64,000 nt of DNA from Sphingobacterium sp. (GTDB lineage: Bacteria > Bacteroidota > Bacteroidia > Sphingobacteriales > Sphingobacteriaceae), in contig JAIRVH010000099.1 of assembly GCA_031253985.1 (NCBI GenBank), positions 1 through 64,000 on the forward strand. The letters run 5' to 3'. Under the pieces are notes generated by a model that saw only the letters and a list, made by a program, of their open reading frames with translations, ran no database searches and was not told the origin of the DNA. Positions within the stretch are counted from its first letter, which is position 1. Each line of letters opens with the position of its first letter. A program made the translations under genes and the position numbers. Shown piece by piece: positions 30,700-40,393 of the stretch.

Positions 30700-33456
30700 A
30701 TGCAACACCACTATAAACTTTCTGGCATGTCCTGCAATGGATGTAGAACAACGATCGAACAGAAATTGAACGAGCTCCCTGGAGTACATGCTACTGTCAC
30801 TCTGGATCCACCCGGCATGGTAATAAACGCACAGGACCATATTCCGCTGCAACAATTACAGGAACTAATATCCAGATTGGGGCCATATCAAGTTAGCGAA
30901 TTAGATGAGCACCCTACTAATACACAAACCGGCACCGGCCTATCCATAGTGGAGCAAACATCGGATAAATACGGCTGTCCCATGCATTGCGAAGGGGATA
31001 AACTTTATAACGCTCCTGGAAACTGTCCCGTATGCGGGATGCATTTGGTGAAACACGATTCAGCCTCACACAGCGATCGAGAACATCAACATGAACCGGC
31101 CATTCAGTCAAATACAGCAGTTCCTTCACCCCATAGTCACGTCCACGACCATCATGGCGCTGAACATCAAACAAAGCCAGCATCTCCGGCTGACAACACA
31201 ATTAACAGTACATCTTTGAATAAATATTATTGTCCAATGCATTGTGAAGGCGACAAACTTTATAACCAACCCGGAAACTGCCCCGTATGTGGCATGAACC
31301 TGGAAAAGGTCCCCGCGTTAAAGACGAACCTGCAATATACCTGTCCCATGCATCCGGAGATTGTGCAGGATCATCCGGGAAATTGCCCTATATGCGGTAT
31401 GGACCTGGTACCTATAGCCAATGGAAATGATGAGGAAGACGATTATACCTATCGTGATCTACGCATGAAACTATGGTTTTCTATACTATTTACGGTTCCT
31501 ATATTTATACTTTCTATGGGCGAAATGCTCCCCGGCAATCCAATAGGCAAAATTATTCCGCCGAGTTGGTCCGGATGGGTACAGCTGGTGTTATCCTTAC
31601 CAGTTGTTTTTTATACCTGCTGGTCTTTTTTTCAACGAGGTTGGATATCTTTCAAAACTTGGCGGCTTAATATGTTTAGCCTGATTGCACTGGGCGCTGG
31701 AGCCGCGTTTGTCTATAGTTTGGTCGGCCTATTTTTTCCACAGATCTTTCCCGCCGAATTAAAAAATCATCATGGTTACATTGCGCTTTACTTCGAGTCT
31801 GTTACCGTTATTCTGACATTGGTATTATTAGGCCAAGTAATGGAGGCCAAAGCACATTCCAAAACCAATTCAGCAATTAAAGAGCTGATTAAATTGAGTC
31901 CTTCGGAAGCCACCCGCGTAGAAAATGGAATAGATAAAAAAATTGGCATTGATCAAATTCAGCTGGGAGATATACTCAAAGTAAAACCCGGCGACAAAAT
32001 TCCTGTAGACGGTCAGATTACGGAAGGCAACAGCAGTATTGACGAATCCATGCTGACTGGCGAACCTATTCCAGTGGAAAAACAAGAAGGCGATCATGTC
32101 AGTTCTGGAACAATCAATGGCGACCGAAGCTTCCTTATGAAAGCGAAGCGCATTGGTTCAGATACACTCCTGGCTCAGATTATCCAAATGGTCAACGATG
32201 CAAGCAGAAGCAAAGCACCCATCCAGCGATTAACAGATAAAGTCTCCGAAATATTTGTTCCGATTGTTATTATCATAGCAATTTTGACATTTTTTACCTG
32301 GTGGCTTTGGGCTCCTTCTGCTTCATTAGCACTCGGCTTCGCCAATGCACTTGCTGTTCTTATTGTTGCCTGCCCTTGCGCACTGGGGCTCGCTACACCA
32401 ATGTCCGTGATGGTTGGTGTCGGGAAAGGGGCCAAACATGGCATCCTCATCAAAGATGCCAGCGCACTCGAGAAAATGAATCAGGTCGATGTGGTATTAA
32501 CAGACAAAACAGGTACCATCACCGAAGGAAAACCTAGCGTTGACGATATTCAGCCAAACTCATCCAGCAGCAAAGAAGAAATATTGTCTTTGGCAGCCGC
32601 ATTAAATGCCAATAGTACACATCCTTTAGGTCATGCTATTATAGAAAGAGCAAAAAAAGAAAATAGCAACACGAACAGTACAGTTGTCGATTTCGAAAAT
32701 GTTGCCGGACAAGGCATAAAGGGAAACATAGCGGGGAATAGTATTGCGCTTGGCAATCAACTACTGATGGAGTCTATAGGGATAGCAATTCCGCATGACA
32801 TCAAGCGAATGGCCGAAGAAGCACAATCGAATGGAAAGACGGTGTCCTTCCTTGCAAAAGGGAACAGCTTATTAGGATATTTTAGTATTTCAGATCAAAT
32901 AAAGGCTTCTTCGAAGCGGGCAATTCAATACCTCCTACAGCATCATGTCGATGTAGTTATGCTGACAGGGGACAATATCCATACGGCGAGAGCTGTAGCC
33001 GAACAAGTCGGCATCAAACATTTCAAAGCCAATGCCTTGCCCAAAGATAAGTTGCAAGAGATTCATGCGTTACAGCAAAAGGGTCATGTGGTTGCCATGG
33101 CTGGCGATGGGATCAATGATGCCCCTGCCCTTGCTCAGGCCGATATTGGCATTGCCATGGGCACCGGTACAGATGTCGCTATACAAAGTGCTTCACTAAC
33201 TTTATTGAAAGGAGATCTTACTGGAATTGCCAAGGCAAAAGTTCTGAGCCAAAAATTGATCCGTAACATTAAGGAAAACTTGGGATTCGCCTTTGTCTAT
33301 AATATACTCGGTATTCCATTGGCGGCTGGACTACTATATCCATCCTTTGGAATTCTACTTTCACCGATGATTGCTGCCGCTGCAATGAGTTTCAGTTCAG
33401 TTTCGGTTATCTTAAATTCTCTACGCTTAAATCGTGCAAAGATCGACATCGATTAA
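30700..33456 (+). CDS. Heavy-metal (copper-type) translocating P-type ATPase with HMA domain and three CPMH...CP(V/I)CGM modules
   Basis: HMA motif GMSCNGCR, three metal-binding modules, [52 protein letters not shown]. Confidence 0.95.
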   Translation: MQHHYKLSGMSCNGCRTTIEQKLNELPGVHATVTLDPPGMVINAQDHIPLQQLQELISRLGPYQVSELDEHPTNTQTGTGLSIVEQTSDKYGCPMHCEGDKLYNAPGNCPVCGMHLVKHDSASHSDREHQHEPAIQSNTAVPSPHSHVHDHHGAEHQTKPASPADNTINSTSLNKYYCPMHCEGDKLYNQPGNCPVCGMNLEKVPALKTNLQYTCPMHPEIVQDHPGNCPICGMDLVPIANGNDEEDDYTYRDLRMKLWFSILFTVPIFILSMGEMLPGNPIGKIIPPSWSGWVQLVLSLPVVFYTCWSFFQRGWISFKTWRLNMFSLIALGAGAAFVYSLVGLFFPQIFPAELKNHHGYIALYFESVTVILTLVLLGQVMEAKAHSKTNSAIKELIKLSPSEATRVENGIDKKIGIDQIQLGDILKVKPGDKIPVDGQITEGNSSIDESMLTGEPIPVEKQEGDHVSSGTINGDRSFLMKAKRIGSDTLLAQIIQMVNDASRSKAPIQRLTDKVSEIFVPIVIIIAILTFFTWWLWAPSASLALGFANALAVLIVACPCALGLATPMSVMVGVGKGAKHGILIKDASALEKMNQVDVVLTDKTGTITEGKPSVDDIQPNSSSSKEEILSLAAALNANSTHPLGHAIIERAKKENSNTNSTVVDFENVAGQGIKGNIAGNSIALGNQLLMESIGIAIPHDIKRMAEEAQSNGKTVSFLAKGNSLLGYFSISDQIKASSKRAIQYLLQHHVDVVMLTGDNIHTARAVAEQVGIKHFKANALPKDKLQEIHALQQKGHVVAMAGDGINDAPALAQADIGIAMGTGTDVAIQSASLTLLKGDLTGIAKAKVLSQKLIRNIKENLGFAFVYNILGIPLAAGLLYPSFGILLSPMIAAAAMSFSSVSVILNSLRLNRAKIDID

Positions 33457-33511
33457 AAACAGATATTCCCTATATTCGCTGTTATAATAACGACATATAG
33501 TTTACAGGAAC

Positions 33512-33790
33512 ATGCGTACTATCTTTTTAATCTTCATCACGGTAATTATCACAGTTGTCTGTGTCAAAAACCCACAATCGATCCAGCTCAATTTTCTTGG
33601 GGAAACACAGATCGCGCTATGGAAGCTGCTGTTGGCCTTTTTTATGGCCGGAATTGCATTTATATCCGTCCTAAAAGTCGGAAAAAAGAAACAGCAGGTG
33701 CATGAGCAGGAAGATTTGGACGAATTGGACGAAGAAAACACCGACCAGAAGTCCCAATTATCGGATGAAGACCGGGAATTTCTCTCCTAA
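33512..33790 (+). CDS. LapA family protein (small two-TM)
   Basis: Two TM helices flanking NPQSIQLNFLGETQIALWKLLLAFFMAG; acidic C-terminus. Confidence 0.7.
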   Translation: MRTIFLIFITVIITVVCVKNPQSIQLNFLGETQIALWKLLLAFFMAGIAFISVLKVGKKKQQVHEQEDLDELDEENTDQKSQLSDEDREFLS

Positions 33791-33879
33791 ATGAAAAAAT
33801 AAATCACTAAAAATGAAGCCCTAAAGAGCTAGAACGCATTTTTATCACACAAATACTTGCGAGAAATAGGGATTAACTC

Positions 33880-33887
33880 TATCTTTG
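33880..33887 (+). promoter_or_regulatory. Putative promoter of tRNA-Lys (TATCTTTG)
   Basis: TTG-N20-TATCTTTG about 45 nt upstream of the tRNA. Confidence 0.6.
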
Positions 33888-33931
33888 CATCACTTCAAAC
33901 AAGGAACGATAGTTCAAAAACAAAGAAGTAA

Positions 33932-34004
33932 GATTCCGTAGCTCAGCTGGTAGAGCAATACACTTTTAATGTATGGGTCCTGGGTTCGAATCCCAGCGGG
34001 ATCA
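33932..34004 (+). tRNA. tRNA-Lys (anticodon TTT)
   Basis: GATTCCG...CGGGATC acceptor, D-arm AGCTCAGCTGGTAGAGCA, anticodon arm ATACA-CTTTTAA-TGTAT, T-arm CTGGGTTCGAATCCCAG; CCA not encoded. Confidence 0.96.
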
Positions 34005-34009
34005 CAAAA

Positions 34010-34037
34010 GAAAAGCTAATCTTGCGATTAGCTTTTC
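34010..34037 (+). terminator. Terminator after tRNA-Lys
   Basis: gaaaagctaatc-ttgc-gattagcttttc followed by tttttt; near-identical hairpin at 41272-41301. Confidence 0.85.
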
Positions 34038-34234
34038 TTTTTTTAGCCATATTCGGATTCAACAGAAGGGTCGATCGGAGTATGTTAATCGCCATCCAAA
34101 AAAATGATCTATTACCGTACAACAGCGAAATAGACGTCGTGTCTTTGCCCCTAAGAACGTTGTCAAACTCGTTCAAATCTGATCATGCTTCCATATAGCT
34201 TTTTTTGATTTTCTTAACACGGAAAGTGGGATGA

Positions 34235-34390
34235 TACAGCGGTTACCTTGGTCTGATAGGCAGACTAGGCGGCCTACTACCTGAAGTCCAGGGTGAGGAT
34301 TACGATGAAAATGGTTTTGCGAGAAGGATGAAAAAAAGAAAGAGCAACCCCGAAGACAGCAGAATTAGGCAGAGCGTTTACCCTTTTTAG
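34235..34390 (+). pseudogene. Orphan open frame without ATG upstream, possible gene remnant
   Basis: Reads YSGYLGLIGRLGGLLPEVQGEDYDENGFARRMKKRKSNPEDSRIRQSVYPF*, preceded in frame by TGA. Confidence 0.3.
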
Positions 34391-34528
34391 GATTCTTTTG
34401 TTAAATTATCAAAGAATTCTGTTACTAACAGTATATAATCCTTTGTCTATATGAAATATTAGATAGCTCTGATACCGATATTTATTTTATTTTAGTCCTG
34501 AAATAATTAAGGAGAAATAAGATAGAAA

Positions 34529-35554
34529 ATGAGTGAATTTTCCGGATATGAAAAAATGCCAGATACCTTTAAAAAACTAGGTTTCAATGAAAAAGAACTA
34601 TCCCGGGCAGGTAAATTAAGATGGGTAGTCACTGAAAAAATACATGGTGCTAATTTCAGTTTCGTGTATGAAAATGCCCAGCTCAAATTTGCAAAAAGAA
34701 GGGAATATCTTAGCTGGACAGATGATTTTTTCGGTTTTCAGCTGGTGGCCTCCAAACTGGAGACCAATATTGTGTGTCTGTTTGAAAGGCTCAGCGCAGC
34801 TATTCCCGCAACAAAATATATAGTCTATGGAGAGCTGTTCGGTGGCAGTTACCCCCACCCAGATGTTGAGCCCATAGAAAACCTTCAAGCTATACAGACG
34901 GGCGTCTTTTATTCACCGGATATTCATTTTGCGGCATTTGACATCGCGATTGAAGAATCTGACGGCAATAAACACTACTTGGACTATAAAACCGCCGTTT
35001 ACTATTTTGAGCAGTTCGGTATTTTTTATGCCAAGCCTTTATTGATCGGGAAAAGCAACGAGGCATTGAATTTCAATATACGGATAAACTCGAATATTCC
35101 GAAACTCCTGGGAATGCCGGAACTGGAGCAAAACCTGATTGAAGGTGTAGTTGTAAAGCCTTATGACCTCAAGGATCTATCCCTCTTGTCCCGAAGGCCG
35201 ATCCTGAAAATCAAGAACCCAGAATTTGACGAAGAGGAAAAATTTCACCAGGCCGAAAAATGGAATTTTATACCGGACGTAGTCTCTAAAACAGAAAGCC
35301 TTTCTTTTATCGTTGATGAGCTCAGAAAGTATATCACCCACAACCGGCTGAACAGCGCCATCTCCAAAATAGGCCCACTGGACATGAACAACCCGCAAAG
35401 AGTGTCGGATATACAGATTGAATTTTCGCAGGATATACTGACGGATTTTAACGCCAACAATCAAAATATCCTGCAGGAACTGGAAGCCGAAGACATGGAA
35501 TGGATCAAGGACAGGCTGATCTCCGGCATTAACCGATTGATGATAGAACAATAA
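34529..35554 (+). CDS. Rnl2-family RNA ligase
   Basis: Nucleotidyltransferase motif I EKIHGANF, KRREYL, YGELFGG, FAAFDI, IEGVVVKP, motif V ILKIKNPEF, as in T4 Rnl2-like ligases. Confidence 0.88.
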   Translation: MSEFSGYEKMPDTFKKLGFNEKELSRAGKLRWVVTEKIHGANFSFVYENAQLKFAKRREYLSWTDDFFGFQLVASKLETNIVCLFERLSAAIPATKYIVYGELFGGSYPHPDVEPIENLQAIQTGVFYSPDIHFAAFDIAIEESDGNKHYLDYKTAVYYFEQFGIFYAKPLLIGKSNEALNFNIRINSNIPKLLGMPELEQNLIEGVVVKPYDLKDLSLLSRRPILKIKNPEFDEEEKFHQAEKWNFIPDVVSKTESLSFIVDELRKYITHNRLNSAISKIGPLDMNNPQRVSDIQIEFSQDILTDFNANNQNILQELEAEDMEWIKDRLISGINRLMIEQ

Positions 35555-35565
35555 ATGAAGCATCT

Positions 35566-36087
35566 ATGCAAAAAGACAGACTGGAAGCGATTATACGGAC
35601 AGCCTTTAAAGAGGTACAGCTAGAAGACGGCGTAGGGCTTTGGCAGGCACAGGGACTGGATGACTACGTCGACGAAAAAACAATGCAGGAGCTGATAAGA
35701 AAAGATGAGCGCGAAGATTGGAGCATAATACCAACTGAACATCTGATCCACTGCGCCAGTTCACTTTCTTTTTTTGATGCAAAAGGAATGCGTTTCCATT
35801 TGCCGGCATTTATGCTGCTGGACATATCACTGGAAAATCCGGTCGATGCAGTGACCTTTACGTTAGGCTATGATTTGGAGGGGGATTACCAAAACAAACG
35901 ATTCTCCCTGTTGAACAGTGAGCAGATCCGTTGCATTACCTATTTCCTGGAAGATAAACTGGAACTAATCAAACGTACATACAAGGAGTTGTATGGCCTC
36001 GAAGCAGATGCTTTTCATTTGAATGATCTTACCTATAACCAAATCCAGGAGGCTTTATTGTACTGGCAACATAAAATAGTGAGATAA
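35566..36087 (+). CDS. DUF6714-like hypothetical protein
   Basis: Conserved-looking DEREDWSIIPTEHLIHCASSLSFFDAKGMRFHLPAFML segment; 11 nt downstream of the RNA ligase. Confidence 0.65.
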   Translation: MQKDRLEAIIRTAFKEVQLEDGVGLWQAQGLDDYVDEKTMQELIRKDEREDWSIIPTEHLIHCASSLSFFDAKGMRFHLPAFMLLDISLENPVDAVTFTLGYDLEGDYQNKRFSLLNSEQIRCITYFLEDKLELIKRTYKELYGLEADAFHLNDLTYNQIQEALLYWQHKIVR

Positions 36088-36223
36088 ACTTATTTATGCA
36101 AAGCATCGATCCCAATAATACGTGGGAAACAGCTTTATAAAAATAACGGTTTTCAGGGATAGAGGTCTGGCTGGCTTTCCCTATTTTTATAAATGTTTAA
36201 GGGTACAATTTTAAAAAATAAAT

Positions 36224-36636
36224 ATGCAGCACTTACCTACACTTGAATGGCTTCAGAGATATGAATTTGTAAAGCAAAAGCTATCCTCCCCAACAGACTT
36301 CAACAGGTATTTTGACAGCGCTGAAATCTGCGAAAAGCGTTTGTTGAGAACTGGCAAAAAAGCAATCCCGATCAAAACATCTATGACCAATTTTTTGCCA
36401 CGGAGTTCAAAAAGAGCAGCCAATCAGCGCCAGCTTATTGAAGGGACGGCGGAGACTGGATCAACTTTGCTATTCCAGACACAGAGCTGATCATCCCTAT
36501 GATACAAAGCTGTTTTGGCGATGGCACTTATCCCGTTTATTTCGGATACGATAAACAGGGTGCTATTTCGGAAATAGTTGCTCTGTTCATCGATAATGAA
36601 CTAACATTTAGCGAGGAGGTAGAAGAAAAAATATAG
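36224..36636 (+). pseudogene. DUF4241-like gene disrupted by a frameshift and an in-frame TGA
   Basis: N-part MQHLPTLEWLQRYEFVKQKLSSPTDFNRYFDSAEIC; continues in another frame KAFVENWQKSNPDQNIYDQFFATEFKKSSQSAPAY*RDGGDWINFAIPDTELIIPMIQSCFGDGTYPVYFGYDKQGAISEIVALFIDNELTFSEEVEEKI*. Confidence 0.7.
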
Positions 36637-36699
36637 GCTTCCTGCAAGGATTTTTAGGCTTATTTATTGCTATAACTAAATTTTTATAAAATACTAACT

Positions 36700-37887
36700 A
36701 TGTCGGAATTTGATATCAATGCCTTTATGGACATCTCTTATAAACGGGAAGAAAAATTGCTGGTGGAATATTTACAAAATATAACATCAAAACCTCCTGA
36801 ACATCAGGTGACCAATGTGCTGAAACAAATAATACAAAATAAATATTGGGAAGCATTCGAGTTGTATTTAAACAAGGACTGGATTCAAACAGACCTGTTT
36901 GAATACGAGAGTTTCAACCACTCTCCAATAGCGGTTTTCCTTAAGCCGGCACTGTATGATTCTGCCGCAATACAAGCCTATCTTCCTTATTTTAATAAAT
37001 TCCTGTCCAAAATAGACGACATTAACGAAGAAGTTTCCGGAGATACTCTGCTTAGTTTCGCAATTGACAATAATGCGCCCATCGAAATTTTGAAGGCCCT
37101 TATTGATGCAGGAATCAACATCAATTTCAAAAGCAGGTACGGGGAATCTTATCTTTATCTGTTTTGTCAGAAGCTGGGTATGCCGCCTGCCAACACAGAT
37201 CAGATCATACAACTACTACTCGACAACGAAGTCGATGTCAATGCGGCCACAATAGAAAATAAAACGGCGTTGTTTCTTGCTGTCAGCGCCAATAAAATTG
37301 CGGTATGCAAGCAGCTATTGGAAAACGGAGCAGATGTAAACATAACAAACACCAAAGGTGAAACGCCTTTTCTCCTTGCTGCCGCACATTCGCAGAATAT
37401 CGATATGTTGAAGCTATTGCTGGAATATGGTAGACCCGATTTTACGCAGTTGACCAAAGATGGGGAAAATTTACTGAACGTAACCCTTCGCTTTGTACAA
37501 AAAGATGAACATTCCATCAACATAATCGGATTGCTTTTGGAAAATGGTGCTTCTTTATCTGCCACTTCCCAATATTATCAAAAACCAAAATCGGGCATCG
37601 ACTGGGTAGCAGAGAAGTCTTCGGAATTGCTTTCCTACCTCTTGGAACATCATTATATCGAAGACATTAACGAGGCAGACAATGATGGGAATACATTGCT
37701 GATAAAAGTCTGCATGTATAATTGCAACTATGAAGAGTCCGTTGCAAAAGACATTTACCGGAAAGTAAAATTGTTACTGAAACACGGTGCAGATTCCACC
37801 ATTGAAAACCGTTTTGATAAAAAAGCAGTGGACTATGCGATGGAAGACCAACTCAAAACCAAAATCGTTGAAACTTTGTTAGCCTAA
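36700..37887 (+). CDS. Ankyrin repeat domain-containing protein
   Basis: Repeats such as NKTALFLAVSANKIAVCKQLLENGADVNITNTKGETPFLLAA. Confidence 0.9.
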   Translation: MSEFDINAFMDISYKREEKLLVEYLQNITSKPPEHQVTNVLKQIIQNKYWEAFELYLNKDWIQTDLFEYESFNHSPIAVFLKPALYDSAAIQAYLPYFNKFLSKIDDINEEVSGDTLLSFAIDNNAPIEILKALIDAGININFKSRYGESYLYLFCQKLGMPPANTDQIIQLLLDNEVDVNAATIENKTALFLAVSANKIAVCKQLLENGADVNITNTKGETPFLLAAAHSQNIDMLKLLLEYGRPDFTQLTKDGENLLNVTLRFVQKDEHSINIIGLLLENGASLSATSQYYQKPKSGIDWVAEKSSELLSYLLEHHYIEDINEADNDGNTLLIKVCMYNCNYEESVAKDIYRKVKLLLKHGADSTIENRFDKKAVDYAMEDQLKTKIVETLLA

Positions 37888-37898
37888 AAATTTAATTT

Positions 37899-39239
37899 AT
37901 GTCCCAATCATTTATAGTAGCCTGCGAAGGCGGTAAAAGAAAAATAGCCGAGATCCTAATAGAAAAAAAACAGGTCGATGTAAAATATACCGATGAAAAA
38001 GGCAGAACAGCACTCCATTACGCTGCCTATCAAGGATATCTAGATATTGTAAAACAACTGATAATATCCGAGGCAGACATCAATTATGAAGATCACAATG
38101 GAGAAACCCCTTTGTTCTTTGCGATTCTTAATAAGCAAAAGCAAACGGCCTCTTATTTGCTGGAAGCCGGAGCGAAAACTGATATAAAAGATTTCCAGGG
38201 GAACAGTTTACTTCACATAGTTGCACGAACAGGTCAGCAGGATATTGCGGAAAAACTACTCAAGGAAGGACTTGATGTCAATGCATTGAATAAAGACTCG
38301 ATACCTCCTTTATTGATTGCTGTGGCCGGGAATTTCCCGCCAATGGTAAACATCTTATTGCAAAATAATGCCAATGTCGATTTTACAGACAAAGCAGGCA
38401 ACACAGCATTAAGCGTAGCTATCCAAAATAATTCAGTACCAATTGTCAACTTTTTGTTGGACGGAGGCGCTTCTGTCAATATACTAAATGATCAAAACGA
38501 AAGCGCACTTTTATTGGCTGCACGTTCAAGCAATCGTATTATTTGCGAAAAACTGGTTGCGCAAGGCGCGGACATTTTCGCCGAGTCCAGGGAAGGCGTT
38601 TCTCCCGTATGGTATGCCGTTGGTGCTAACCAAAAAGAACTGGTGAATGTTTTTTTGAACAAAGGACTTTCTCCCGATTATGCTAGAAATGTGGACGCCT
38701 GGGACGGCAAAGATGGACATTATTTGCAGAAATTGATCGCCAATACCGGGACGCGCACTTTTGTCCTCGGATTTGAGTCCCACTACGCAGGCGAAACCTT
38801 ATTGCAGACAGCCGCCAAATTTGGATACTTATCTATGGTTAAACTGTTACTGGATAATAGCGCAGCGATTGATAAACAGGACGCTTCAGGCAATACGGCC
38901 TTGCATTACGCCGCATCTTACGGAAAAAAAGATATAGTCCGTTACTTATTGACCAATGGCGCGACGACGGATATTGCCAACGTATTGGAACAAAAACCCA
39001 TCGACTATTCCAATATAAAAGGATACAATGAGATCACCGCATTGCTGATTGATTTTGGAGCGAAAACCAATGCAATCGAAGACGGCGAGGTCAAAGAAAA
39101 AACAAATACACCGCCACCTGCACAAACTCTAGATATGGCCGAGAAAAAGAAAGCGCTCTTTGATCTGAAAGAACTATTGGATGCCGAGATCATTACCGAA
39201 GAAGAGTTTCAGGAGCAAAAGAAAAAAATATTAGGATGA
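37899..39239 (+). CDS. Ankyrin repeat protein with C-terminal SHOCT-like domain
   Basis: Many ankyrin repeats (GRTALHYAAYQGYLDIVKQLI...); C-terminus KKALFDLKELLDAEIITEEEFQEQKKKILG. Confidence 0.9.
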   Translation: MSQSFIVACEGGKRKIAEILIEKKQVDVKYTDEKGRTALHYAAYQGYLDIVKQLIISEADINYEDHNGETPLFFAILNKQKQTASYLLEAGAKTDIKDFQGNSLLHIVARTGQQDIAEKLLKEGLDVNALNKDSIPPLLIAVAGNFPPMVNILLQNNANVDFTDKAGNTALSVAIQNNSVPIVNFLLDGGASVNILNDQNESALLLAARSSNRIICEKLVAQGADIFAESREGVSPVWYAVGANQKELVNVFLNKGLSPDYARNVDAWDGKDGHYLQKLIANTGTRTFVLGFESHYAGETLLQTAAKFGYLSMVKLLLDNSAAIDKQDASGNTALHYAASYGKKDIVRYLLTNGATTDIANVLEQKPIDYSNIKGYNEITALLIDFGAKTNAIEDGEVKEKTNTPPPAQTLDMAEKKKALFDLKELLDAEIITEEEFQEQKKKILG

Positions 39240-39306
39240 CAGGGAAAAATCCTTTAAAAGTAATCCCGCTACATCTAAAGCAAACAACACAATGTCATAA
39301 ATCATC

Positions 39307-40026
39307 ATGGTATATATTTATCAAATCCGTAGTATTGAGCACCGGCACGAGCATTTTCCCGACATGGTTTCCCCGAAAGGGAAAAAGGGTATTACAATAT
39401 ATGTCTTGCAACGCTATATTTGGTGGCTAGGGCCAATCATGCCCTCCTTTAAATATGGCATGGCTATCAGTGACGATGGAACAAAAATCGCTAAATGGTC
39501 GCCAGAAATGTGGGCGAAGTATAAGGAGTTAAAGGCAGAAACTAAAACACCACTCCGTCTGTGGACGGGCTCCTGCGTTATTGTTTCACTGTTTGCGATG
39601 CTCTATATAGCCGGCCTCATCAGTACCCATTTCAGGAATGAAAAGGCGCAAATAGTAGCCGACTATTTTGCTCATCCGCAGGTTGGGGATATTCTTTATG
39701 GGTCAATGGGAGGCAAAACGATCATTGATAATAATACTGCCAGCGAAACGGGACAGGTGTACGCTTTGTTCAAGATACAAAAGATCAATGGGGACAGTAT
39801 CTTCCTATTTAAAGGCAATGTGCAGGAAGTGAATACTCCCGAACACCCAGTGAACGAATATGCCTCTGGGTTCTGGGAAAAACTTAGGGATCAGACCTCA
39901 ACCTACAAGAGAGACCCTATTATAATATCTCACAAGGAGATCCTGTACGACAAGCGGTTTTCAATTCTGCCAAAAAACGAAAATGTTAACTTCGGGAAAG
40001 TGTATAATATCTTGCGCGAAGAGTAA
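39307..40026 (+). CDS. Hypothetical single-pass membrane protein
   Basis: 239 aa, one clear TM (LRLWTGSCVIVSLFAMLYIAGLI). Confidence 0.65.
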   Translation: MVYIYQIRSIEHRHEHFPDMVSPKGKKGITIYVLQRYIWWLGPIMPSFKYGMAISDDGTKIAKWSPEMWAKYKELKAETKTPLRLWTGSCVIVSLFAMLYIAGLISTHFRNEKAQIVADYFAHPQVGDILYGSMGGKTIIDNNTASETGQVYALFKIQKINGDSIFLFKGNVQEVNTPEHPVNEYASGFWEKLRDQTSTYKRDPIIISHKEILYDKRFSILPKNENVNFGKVYNILREE

Positions 40027-40060
40027 AGAGCTTTAGTTTAACTATTAAAAACATTAAGAT

Positions 40061-40393
40061 ATGATTTCCATTTTTGGAGACAAAATATTTAAGGGTACAA
40101 GTGAACAATTAGAGAACCATACCTGCCCGAACTGCAATCGTACAGAGACTACGGAAGTCCTATGTCTGTTTTCGTATTATCACTTTTTTTATATCCCCAT
40201 TTTTCCCAATAGCAGAAAGTTTATCACCCAATGTACGGATTGTGGAAGTATACAGGAAATAAAGCCTAAAGCAGATTCCCAATTTACATATCTAAATAAA
40301 AAATATCCCAATCCAACTTGGATGTGGGTGGGGATGCCGCTGGTTGTCATTTTAATTATTTGGATTATATATCAAGAAGGTTATGCAAAATAA
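40061..40393 (+). CDS. Zinc-ribbon membrane protein
   Basis: CPNC ... CTDC zinc-ribbon-like pairs and C-terminal TM. Confidence 0.65.
   Translation: MISIFGDKIFKGTSEQLENHTCPNCNRTETTEVLCLFSYYHFFYIPIFPNSRKFITQCTDCGSIQEIKPKADSQFTYLNKKYPNPTWMWVGMPLVVILIIWIIYQEGYAK

Noticed and set aside
33943-34176. Minus-strand ORF ending GFEPRTHTLKVYCSTS
   Set aside because: It is a translation across the tRNA-Lys gene, a known type of spurious ORF.
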